Source: Oopsacas minuta (lineage: Eukaryota; Porifera; Hexactinellida; Lyssacinosida; Leucopsacidae). Taken from it: a stretch of DNA of 64,000 nt. Under the pieces are notes generated by a model. The model had not been told where the DNA came from, searched no databases, and saw nothing but the letters and a program-made list of their open reading frames with translations. The position numbers and the translations under genes were made by a program. Positions 22,091-33,100 of the stretch are shown piece by piece; position 1 is the stretch's first letter; the number at the start of each line of letters is the position of its first letter. The stretch spans positions 62,001-126,000 of the forward strand of contig JAKMXF010000099.1 of NCBI GenBank assembly GCA_024704765.1, read 5' to 3'.

Positions 22091-22408
22091 TTCTATAAAA
22101 TTGCTCGTAAAGATTCATATTACAGCTTAGAAAAGGTTACCAAGGCTAAATAGTTCACTGCAATTATAGGGTAATTAGATCCTGGATTTCGACCGAATTA
22201 TAAATATGTGATCCATTATAATAGGAGCATATGGTGTGTCACGTTAGTAGGCCCTCATTGTACTGCAAAGTGGACAATCCATGGGCCGCTACGCTCACTC
22301 CTTTTATCCACTATAGGTTAGCTACTAAGTACGCCATTGAAGGGTCACACAGCAATGTTCATTCGAAAATCATGTGAGTCATGTGATAAATTGTATGTAT
22401 CTCTTGTA
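22091..22408. other. spacer
   Basis: No gene. Contains CCATGGGCCGCTACGCTC, similar to the GC-rich cores of families A and B. Confidence 0.35.
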
Positions 22409-22527
22409 CAGTCAGGGTCGCGGTCGCTTATTGTGAACCCCATGTGACCGAAATCTTGTAACGATTTTATCGTGGCCACTGGCTTGGTTATAAATAAGAT
22501 GATTTTCATAATAAGCGACCCTGACTG
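22409..22527. mobile_element. small MITE
   Basis: 119 bp with inverted ends CAGTCAGGGTCGCGGTCGCT and the inverse of CAGTCAGGGTCGCTTATTAT. A left TA flank is present, but the right flank reads CA. No coding capacity. Confidence 0.7.
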
Positions 22528-22839
22528 CATGCATACAACAAATTGAATAAATATCATTGCATTGTTCCTCTACTATTGATGATTATACGACTCCTATTGA
22601 TAAAAGAATAGTTCGTGGGTTCTATTCAGATAGAAACCCGCAATTACCTGTTTATTAGTTAACGGACATGCGCACAGTACCTAATGGACATCCGCACTGT
22701 ACCTAATGGACATGCGGACATTACTTTTTGAGTATGAACTGCACACAAAAATCGAAATTTCCGAAATTTCGAAAAATTCTAGAACTTCTAAATACCTGAG
22801 GCATAAAGGGCTAGATTACCAACACAAAGCCATGTAAGA
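22528..22839. repeat. hairpin and short tandem repeat
   Basis: 22615-22642 is a hairpin, GTGGGTTCTAT with ATAGAAACCCGC. 22659-22722 holds three about 22-bp copies of ACGGACATGCGCACAGTACCT-like sequence. Confidence 0.6.
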
Positions 22840-22844
22840 GCAGC

Positions 22845-23040
22845 AGTATTGCCACAGAATGCCAGTAAATGGAATTTGGATGGACCATGGATAATACAAA
22901 TTCACTTTGAGGCAAGTAATACTGAGTATATCTCATTGCTTAGCGACCAAAAGCATCAGGAAATGTTACTGTTTAGTACTTAAGCTAACCTGAGTCCTTA
23001 AGCTGTGAGGTCGCTGCGACCCGCACTAGTACATATAATA
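22845..23040 (-). repeat. family A repeat fragment
   Basis: On the reverse strand it reads GTCGCAGCGACCTCACAGC, TATACTCAGTATTACTTGCC and ATTATCCATGGTCCATCC, the 5' part of family A. Confidence 0.7.
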
Positions 23041-23219
23041 AGTTGCGCCCAGTGCTGTTATCCAAAAATTTAAAGTGAGGGAGCACTAAATGCTCACTCG
23101 AATTTAGTTCAGCTGAGTCTAATAATTTGCTTAGCAATTAATAGTGAAAAATACGCGCTATAAATCACTATTAGAGATAGGAATTGTTGTTTGTTTATTA
23201 AACACTAAAACTAAAATCC

Positions 23220-25400
23220 AATATCTAAAAATACTTCCAAACTGGATTTTCTTCTAAAGTTAGAGGTTTTCTCTTTATTCGGGTATCCAAAGCACCGCGT
23301 TGATGTCTTAACCAAGACAGAGCATAATGACTGGGATTCCAAGAAGAAAGTGGCGGGCCATTAAGTTTAATGAATAATAGTGAAGATACATGAGATACGA
23401 GTAGCGATGCTCGTCTATCCACTATAATGATATTCATGTGACCAACACCACGTTCACACTCTGCTGTGCTACATGGAATCAATTGAGTACAATTATCAAA
23501 TGGCTGAGAGCAGATGGCATATGTGTTTCTAGATTTTCATAATAATCACAAAAAGCATTAACATGTTGAGCTACTTCTAGGCCAAATCAAGTACACATAC
23601 TTTTAATTTCTGTTTCACCATATCCAAGTATATTTGTTATAGACCAACTATCTTTATTTACAGTATTGAATTCGTTATGAGAGTATTGTACAACCTTTCA
23701 CCGGTAGCAGTAGGAGATCTGGAAAATGTTGTGATAAACAATCTGTCATTCATCCGCTTAATAAGAATTTCAAGAAATTTCATCTTATCGATAGGTACAA
23801 TTTTTGCATTATGAATCAACTGAATGTTATGGAATTCTAGAGAAATTACTGCTTCCTGAGCTTCAAGGGAATTAAGGCCTGATGTACATCTAAACATTCT
23901 AAGGTCTAATTGACCTATGAATTAACTTATCTGCACTTACAATTGTTATCGCTCGATCTTGCAGCATTTGTGAGAGGCTTGATAATTCGCCAAGAGTATC
24001 CAACATTAGAGCAAGATCGACAATAAATTCGGGAGAACTCATACGCCTCAAAAGACCAAGAAAAGTGGATTTATCCTTTGAATTTCTTTGTGGATCTTTC
24101 AGATGCTTTCTTAAAATGAACACATAACGACTGAAAATTATTCTATACAGCTGATACGGTTCGAAAAGAACTCGTAACCCATCGAGTGTCCAAAATACGA
24201 CCAATTTCTTAAGTTGGTCTTCCAAAATTCGAGAACATGCTGCCAGTTCTCGTTGATTCTTCGATGAACGACTGTAAAGTGAAAATATTTTGTCGAAGAA
24301 TATCTGAAGATTGTTAATTAATGTCACCTCATTAATCACATCATGAATTGAAAGTTCTAAACGATGGTTTAAACAATGCCATACAATTAGTCTGGGATAT
24401 TTCGCAAGTAATTTAGTTGAGACACTAGATTTATTCCCAAGCATGACACTTGCACCATCACTTGCAAAGCTTATAAGATTCTCACTCAAATAATCATCAT
24501 CAAAGCCATTTCTACTTGGACAATTCAATATTGCTGTAGTGATTGATTCAGCTGATTGTTCAAATAGTTCTAGAAGCTCCAAGTACAAGAAGTGAGGACT
24601 TTCTAGCTTTGAAAATTCACATTTCATATATATTATCAAGGTCGTTGTATTTGATAAAGTTGTAGACTCGTCAACTAAGATTGAAATTTTACCATTAACT
24701 TCTTGAATTCTGATACAAACTTTCTGCGCTTTTCTAGTGCAATTTCATCAATCATGGTAGTTGAAGTGCCCCGTGAATGCTAAGAAATACCAAGATTTGA
24801 TCCATTCAACGTCTGGAGCTCAATTAGATCTGGGTGGATAGAATAGGGTCTATCATTTTTCGCGATATAATAAGCTGTTCGCAAAACTTTCATTGTGATT
24901 TCAAGGTGGGAGTTAATTAATACATCAGTCATTTTTTCAAATTGTTGCAAACTAGCTTCTTCCAAAACTTTTTTGGCCCTACTGTGGGCACAAGATAGCA
25001 TTGTTTCGATATTTTTTCCTAAGCAATCTCTACTCCGAAAGTCTTGAATTGTCAGTAGAAGATACTGTACAACCTGACCAATTTGCTGAGATCGATACGC
25101 CTTTGCTCTTTTTCAAGCCAAGTGATAAAACTTCTTACAAATTGAACAATCTAGTTTGCCACTCTTCCAAAACAGCCAAAGATACGTTTTCTTTTTTCTA
25201 ACCATTGGTTTGTTGAATAAATAGTTGGAATATCAGAATGTACTTCCTTGCTTGAAATGTTATATTCACTAATGGATGCTTCAGTATTCTGAGGGATAAG
25301 TTCGACCAGATGAAAGGTGTCCGTATGAAATTGTGTACTAGACGCTGAATTGGTCATAAGAAGACTAGAAGATTATTTAGCATTTTGTAATGTAAATGGT
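23220..25400 (-). pseudogene. hAT transposase relic (KIAA1586/ZBED-like group)
   Basis: Successive minus-strand segments from 25357 down to 23225 read one hAT transposase in shifting frames. 25357-25151 is N-terminal. 25001-24780 has AYYIAKNDRPYSIHPDLIEL. 24639-23899 (246 residues) has the catalytic region with FASDGASVMLGN and WHCLNHRLELS. 23482-23225 has the C-terminal dimerisation block with TAECERGVGHMN and LLFIKLNGPPLSSW. Frameshifts near 24640-24780 and 23660-23500 and several stops make it non-functional. A hAT-like terminus, CAGTGGGTGGCGCGG, lies on the minus strand at about 25818. The other terminus was not found with confidence. Confidence 0.8.
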
Positions 25401-25924
25401 TGATGGGTTGGGTGAGCTGAAGAGGTGTGTACCTCCTTATGACTATCATACGTTTGATCTGGTATAAGAGACAGTTCAGTCGAATCTGGATTATATACAA
25501 TTTGAGTAGCTTCTTTGGGTACTTTAGAAAATATTTCTCAAGAATACGTTTTTTCTGTCCATTGCAAGATAAAAATCTTTAATTATGATACCACAAGTAT
25601 CTAAAAATGACAAATGAGAACAAATATATAATACGTATACCACGATAAGATAAAATTCTATTGTTGTATTAAAGAAATATTCAACTTGTGGTAAATCAAT
25701 AATTTAAACTAGGTTCTTTCAGGATTTCACACAAAAAAATAAGCGCGCTCCCTCTAAGAAGGAGCGCCCACCCTAATATAAAAGGTATAGGGGCGCGTCC
25801 CCCCCGCGCCACCCACTGTAACAACATGGTTCCGCCTCTAGTAACAGGTCAAGTCAAAACCTATGCATGGTATCTTAAAATATAGATAGTAAAACTATCA
25901 TTTTTATCACTATGTACTAGAATA
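25401..25924. other. hAT 5' region and GC-rich terminus
   Basis: Non-coding. 25740-25818 is GC-rich, with GCGCGCTCCCTCT paired with GGAGCGC and GGGGCGCG paired with CGCGCC. It probably represents the end of the hAT relic. Confidence 0.45.
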
Positions 25925-26070
25925 TTGTTGAGCTATAGTATAGTACAGTTTTTGCAACACAAAACCTCATATCCTCATTCGAAAAGGTGACTTTCATTAA
26001 TCCGAAAAATGACCTTTCCTCGAAGATAGAACAGCTAATACACAAAAACTGTGCTATAGTATAGCTGAGC
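25925..26070. mobile_element. short palindromic MITE
   Basis: GAGCTATAGTATAGTACAG with TTTTTG pairs with CAAAAACTGTGCTATAGTAT and AGCTATAC. The centre is about 25995. Confidence 0.7.
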
Positions 26071-26655
26071 TATACATAAGTTTTTTGAATATTGTTGACG
26101 TATATCAAAATTATACTTCGGAAAGAGAAACCTGAATATATAAATATACGTACTGGAAATCCCTCTCTGCTGATTTACACAGCAAAATATTTATGCTTTA
26201 GGAGTTTAGGTTATTGGGCTCACATAATCAGTAATTTTATCTCAACTAGAATCCATGACAAATATGTTAAGGCCCTGTGCAATACAATAGAACAATTTGA
26301 AAAAATACCCGTACTATCGGCTGATATATAAGTCAGGCTTGCCAAATGCCAACTTTCCCTATTTTCCCAATTGTATTTGAAATCCAAAGCGATTAATTTA
26401 GCGAGATGACAGATTTCTGAAACTTAAGTGACACCAGTAACCTCTAGTTTTGTTCATCCATGTGTGAGCCTTAATGTTGTAAAATATTCCGAAGGCACGC
26501 ATTAAAACTCAACCCGGCGACCTGCCTGACTCTCTACGGCCCTCCATAATACCCAAGAATTCGAGTGAGAAAAAATTCTAAGTAATTATGGGACATACTA
26601 TATAGACTATTTGTTAGTACTAAGGCTACATGAAACCAGGAGCATGCTCTCAGGC
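26071..26655. other. spacer upstream of VPS50
   Basis: AT-rich. A 79-residue open segment (26092-26331) has no recognisable family. It may hold distal promoter sequence of VPS50. Confidence 0.35.
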
Positions 26656-26817
26656 CAGGGGCGGTCCCAGGATTTTGCATAGCCTGGGTCAAGGCTGGAG
26701 CAAAATCTTATTATATCATGGGCAGTGGTGATCTGAGGATCTGGCAAAACTGGGCCAAGATTTTCAAATCCGGGGCAAATGTCCTGTTTTGCAGCCCCCT
26801 CCCTAGGACCGTCACTG
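26656..26817. mobile_element. MITE just upstream of VPS50
   Basis: 162 bp. The left end CAGGGGCGGTCCCAGG pairs with the right inverse CAGTGACGGTCCTAGGG. The flanking 8-mers TCTCAGGC and ACTTAGGG agree at five of eight positions, suggesting a decayed 8-bp duplication. The left end nearly equals the P-element end CAGGGGCGGATCCAG at 4100. It lies 113 bp upstream of the VPS50 start codon. Confidence 0.65.
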
Positions 26818-26930
26818 ACTTAGGGTCTAAGGAGCGTGTTCTCAGGGAATTTTAATATTTTCTGTTTGATAATTAGTGAATTTATTATGATCTATTATTT
26901 CCGACAAACACCTAGAATATTTAAGACCTT

Positions 26931-27139
26931 ATGTTTAAAAACTTGTTCAAACTTGGAAAGGATTCAAGTGTATCTGATCCCGTTGTTTTAGAGAAATATG
27001 AAGATGAAAAAGGATCATCCCAGGGATCTCATATGAAAGTAGAAGATAACGGAAGCCTGATACCGAATTTGAGTAGTCTTGCATCGAAACTATCCTATAC
27101 TCAAGATGAAGTTGTGTCTATAATTGAGAGTATTCACAG
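26931..27139 (+). CDS. VPS50: VPS50 exon 1
   Basis: Encodes residues 1-69 plus two bases of codon 70. Starts MFKNLFKLGK, comparable to the short basic start of animal syndetins, and ends IIESIH-AG before the donor GTTCAT. The AG joins the first G of exon 2 to make an arginine codon, giving SIHRKYF where human has SIEQVYF. The reading frame then fails inside the intron. Confidence 0.85.
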
Positions 27140-30100
27140 GTTCATATTATTTGTACACACAAAGTATCAACACCATCATTTGATTGATACCCTTCGATAA
27201 TCAAATTTATAAGTGTTTCTATCATGCTGTGGTTCACAAATATTCTGTTTGAATCACATATTCCACATCTAGAAAATATTTCCAGGTGAAATAGGTCATG
27301 CTATTGCCTAATAGACTGATATTTTTGTAAAAATTCACCAGAGCTGGGGTTTGATCCTTGTTTGTACCGAATATAGGGCGCGGTTAAACCTTTTCGATAA
27401 TAGCGTTTAACCGGTACCGCTGTAAGTATTCTTTAGTATAATCAATGGAGTTTCGTAATACACACGAATTCGGCTAGTTAGGTATTTTGAGATGTATATT
27501 AAGTTCCATAATACTTAATTTCAATAGTTTTTTAAATAGAATCGCATCACGATTGCATATATAATAGCTATGTATTGATATTTTCAATTTTTGTATATTT
27601 TCTTACTTCTTAAAACCTGAGGAATTATGAATAAATCTTTGGAAATGATGCTATTCGGTTAACGGTTAACCGAATGATTTATTCCTAGCATTAACTGCAT
27701 ATAGCGGCGGTTACCCTGCTAACCAGCTAACCGCTAACCGAACCCGACCTTGAATTCTCTAAATTCGAATCACTGTAAAACGCAATATGAAGAATGATCT
27801 TTGATTTGAATTTCAAATCTGAAACTATCTAAATATATTTTTACATTAAAATTCACTAATTGTCATAATGAAGTTGGCTCGTTCCTGATTTTCAGTTCTG
27901 ACCATGGATGACACGTGTTTGTATATATCCATTGTAGCCAAGTTTCATCCAGACTCTGACGGCCATCTATACTAATTAAACGCAGTTAACCTTATTTGCG
28001 TCTTTGCAGGGCCGTGTGAGCCTAATTTTACCTAACTTGGTCAAACCTAATAAGAGTAAACATCAGGACTCCCAATGAGTTATGACTATTCTCTGAGTCA
28101 TGAGATATACTGAGTAAAATATTATTCTATTATTAATGCACAGTAATTTTTTAAAATGATCCGATATTTAATTCAAAACCGCAGTTATTTAATAGAACAA
28201 ACAAGTGATATCGATATGGTCATATTCTTATCGATTTAATTACATGCGAATATATTTATGTATACGAGCCTTTGGCTCGTCGCTTCGCGATGAACTCAAC
28301 GCATTGCGCCTCGAGGTATCCATTATTCTCCAAATTGACGGCCCTTTAAGTAGTATAATATATATAGGACAATGTAATTTACAAATATATGTATATGGCA
28401 TGTATATTATTGAATTATTTCGTAAGATTAACCCCCTTTGTAGCCGTTGAGAGGAAGGATCTACGTAAACTTTGAGATTTTGCTAATTTGTTTCCGTATA
28501 TTCATAAAAACAACAATAAATTTACATATGAATACCTTGAAAATGCGAAATTCGGATTCAGCGTACTTAGTTACCCCATTTGTAGCCGTTTAGAGCAAGC
28601 CTCTACATAGTTGTGCGACCATTTCAAAATTGCATACCGTAAATCCTTTCCTTGACAACGGACATACAAACAGACATACAATCATTGAGATTTACTTTAT
28701 AGATTACCAACTATCTAGATTCTACATGTAGCCACTATTTTCAGTGCACACCTGGCCTTATATCAGGTGGTGACCTGGTCAAAACCTAGTCTGGTAAATC
28801 TCTGCCCAGGTTGTACCTGGTCAGATTGCATTACTTGCACGGCCCTGACATGTGTGTATATATATATGTTTGTATGTCCGGAATTGATTGAAGAAACAGG
28901 AGAACCCCCAGGGCTGATTTTTGGCATACAGGAGTATTTTGGGCATGGCTTGGAGATTTTGAGTCCTGGAGAAAAGTTCACGCCTATGATGAACTTATGA
29001 CGTAAAACCACTGCTCAGCCAATATACATGATAGAAGATTGATATTTGAATCACAGTATCCCTCAATATGACTAATGTCCTGACGTTATGATTCTGACCA
29101 AAAGCTAACTCCCCCGGGGTAATACTTCACCATGACAGTACGGAAACATTTAGGATTTTCAATACCCGAGGCACGAAGTGCGAGATTACTAATCAAAAGC
29201 GACATAGCATCTCCAGTATCACCACAACATTCAATGTAATTTGGATGGACCATGGATAACGTTGTGTTAAAATTTTAACGATTCTGTGAATTAATGGCAC
29301 GTAGTGCGGTATATATTCTGTTGCGTAGCGTCCAATAATAATTTTAAATTTACCTGTTTAATTTATTCTTAAGCCAACCTGGAGCACTAAGCTGTCTCGC
29401 AGCGACCTAACAAGCGAAGCGCGCTAGTACGCCTAAAAGTGCATTCATTGTTTTCGAAACGCTACAATTGTTGTCTAATCAGGATGACCATATATAGTAC
29501 ATTTCCCTATACCCTTGTAATAATTATGGTTTGGTACCTCTTAAGAACTGCTATGTGAGTATGGTGTGGGAAGTTGGGTATGTACATTTATTATTGGCTA
29601 TCCTGAATAGCTCATATTTGTAACGATCATAGAGCTGCAAGTGGATATTGGCAAGCCCACTCATGGTCAGAACTGTACCAACCAAGTTTATTATGAAAAT
29701 GATTTCTATATTGTATAATATTATTAGGGCATCAGGATCTTTCGATCAATGATCGGATGATCCGGATCTAGATACTTTTTGACGATCGGAAGAGGATCAA
29801 TTTTAAAAAATAGGATCGTGATCAGGATCGTTTGATAATTTTCTGAAAAGATCCCAATCCTTCCAATTATCTACAAGAATTGGTACTATATTCGTAATTA
29901 AGACTAACCAGCATAAGTTGTTACTAACCCGAAACTCTCAATTCAATCCATAGACCTATACTTTTATTTAATTCGCTCCATGATCCATAATCCAAAAAGA
30001 TTAGTAGAATAACAACGCACCATCGTAACCTGTTTCTTGTATTTATCAATTGTTATCATTGCAACTTTATGTATTTCTCAGATTGTAACTAATGTGGGAT

Positions 30101-33100
30101 TTACATATATTTCTATCGTTTATTTTACTACATTTGCCTGAAAAACTGTTAGGAAATACCTGTTTCGGCAGTAGGTAGAATCAAAGTTGTTACTATATAT
30201 GTATATTTACGTATAGAAGACGCGTAAATATACTATTTTCCGTATAGTTGAGTGGCTCAAACACCTAAATGGAATCACTTGAATTTAAATTGGTATTACT
30301 TTTTGAAATTATGTACATGCCGAAAATGTATATGAATAAATAGATAATCATATCATATAGTCGAAACTTCTTGTTATTGTTCATCAATTAGAGGATCGCA
30401 AATTAGATAGTGATTGGATCTTAGATCCTTTTAGAATTTAGGATCGGAACCGGGAACGCCGATCATAATTTCAGCAGGATCAATCAGGATCGGGATTTCG
30501 ATCCTTCAATTGAGGATCGTCTAATGCCCTAAATATTATATTTCATGTTTGAACTTCAAAGATTAATATCAAGCATTTACTGTGATTCAAAGTTAGAACA
30601 TTTTCTTCCAACCTATTAATTTATTAGGCGCTCACATGACTTTTTTTGGCCCGGAAAATTTTCTATATGTGGAGTGTGTGACCGGCGAGCTTCGCTTGCT
30701 AGGTCGCTGCGCCACAGCTTAGTACTTCAGGTAAGATTAATATTAAACAGCTAAATTTTATATTGGTTTTGGTCGCTACGCGACAGAATATACTCCACAA
30801 AACGTGCCTCAAATTCACAGAATAGTTAAATTTTCAGATTATATTATCCATGTTCCATCCAAATTTGACATTGGATATGCTATGTCGCTTTGGCTACTAA
30901 TCTCGACACTTCGTGCATCTGTATTACGAATTTCTGGAATTCTTTAGTTTTTGTACAGTCACGATGTCGTAATAATCCCATGATAAGTTAGCTTTTGGTC
31001 AGTATCATTACGTTAGGACATTTGTCACATTGAGGGGTACCTGTGATTCAAATTTCAAACTTCTATCATGTATATTGGCTGAGCAGTGGTTAATAATGTG
31101 ATTTTTCAAGACTCCAAGGTGATAATTACGTCATAACTTCGTCCTGGTTGTGATTTCGTCCAAGCCTCGAAATTGTCCGAGCCATGCCCAACATGCCCCT
31201 GTATCCCAATAATCAGCCTGGAGTCTTCCAGTTTCTCCAATCAATTCTTGACATGCAAACATATATATACACACACATACATACACACAGATAAATTGCG
31301 TTTTAATAATATAGATTAGTGAAACTTGATAATTGTTACACTAAAATTCTTCATTTTATTCGTTATTTGTACACGAATGATCTACCATGCTCTTCTTACT
31401 TCTTCGTGCCCAGAAACATATTGTTGGTTCCAGTCCTTACATTCATAGTTGACGCTTAGACTCGAAAAATCTTCTTTCCATATACTTATTAGTTAAATCA
31501 TTGGCTTTTCTTTGTGATAACAATTTATGTCTAGTGATGATTGATTGACATTTATTCGATACTTGATTGTTGTATACCTTCCTAGTATTTATTCATGACT
31601 AATTGCTGTATAATCCGTACTATAAGCTCGCGTATAGGTTTGCTACAGAGAAGTTGTTATTTTAAGGATGTTTTATTACTTCAAATCCCCAAAAATCTAC
31701 ATTGTAAATTAGGTCACCGAGCGATTAAATCGCCCAATTGTTGAAAAGAAAAATTTCAAATATCAGGTGCACAACTAGATGTCACTACGAGTAGACATCC
31801 ATTTTCGTGTTTTAATCCTTAAAGGTGTGAACAGGACAGCATATATTTGTATATGCCAAGTCATAGTCTACTCTACTATAAGGCCTGTCAACCTCTTGTG
31901 AATTCTGGACCAGGAATTAGGTTGGAGATGAAGGTATTTTACGTGTTGGTTCAATATTGCAGAAACGGTGCATTTTGCCCAAATTGTATTGCCATAGCCT
32001 ACTAAACATAGGGCATAATAATATCTTGAAATTTTGGCTCCAGGCGTGCAGTATTAGCTCAAAGCATTACAGACATGGTTTCTTTATTCCAGGAAAATGC
32101 ATTTTTGCCTCAATGATGCATTAGATCAGTGCTTCTCAAACTTTTCTATGTCACGGCCCAAAAATTTCTTCATCACAATTCCAAGGACCCCTGCTTTTTG
32201 GTCTAATTTTAGTAAATATAATTTGTTATTATTGTTGTATTATATCAGTGTTTTCAATTAACTCATCTTCATCAGAACCCAAATTGTCTTGACAATCTGT
32301 GTAGAGCCTATTACTCTTAGTTAAGTAAGTTTCTATTGTCCTCGCTTTCGTTTGGCAAAAATTTCTTTTTCAACGATACCAAATTAATAACTAAAATAAT
32401 AATCGATATTAGAAAGGGCCGCAAGCAATTGTCCGAATTTTAAAGTATACATCTGTCCGACTGAAGTATGTATTTGTTCGACTAAAGGAAGGCCTGAATG
32501 AAGGAAACAGGAACAAACTAGTAACGGGTAAAATTCTTTGGCTCAGTATTAAGTGAGAATGAAAGCCAAAACTTGTACAACGAGAATACTAGTACCTAAT
32601 GACAGTAAATCCTATCCTGTGATTTGTAGTGATGAAAATCTCATTAATCAGGGCAATATTTACAACATTGGCAGTCCATCTAGTTAAATGCGGCACTAGA
32701 AACGATGAAATCGTCACTAAACTTGAATAGAAATCACGGGAAGTCAATTCCCCCTGGGAAAATGCGAAAATATCCCAATTCCCAATTTTCAACAGGAATA
32801 ATCAATTATACGAGAAATAGGCCATCCTGAGAGCAATGTGAATTGAAATACTGAATCGACATATTTCTGGTATACTGAAGACACCTTGAGTAAATGCCAC
32901 CTATCAATTATTAGTGACAAAATATCATATGAATGACAATGCTTGCTTCTGTCAGGCAATGCATACTATGAAATTCGGACAAATGCATACTACAAAATTC
33001 GGACAAATGCAGCTCTCCCATTAGCAAAGGTATAATCTGTTTAAAAAGTATCTATTGAATTTCTACCCATTCTTAATACAGGATGAGTGTTGTATTTAAC

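Larger units (their letters stand above)
27840..29722. repeat. foldback with nested family A and B copies
   Basis: Left arm 27865-27960 (AGTTGGCTCG, CAGTTCTGACCATGGATG) pairs with right arm about 29640-29720 (CATGGTCAGAACTG, CAACCAAGTTTATTATG). It belongs to the same family as the foldbacks at 33345 and 55551. The arms are separated by a family B copy and a family A copy, both later insertions. Confidence 0.6.
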
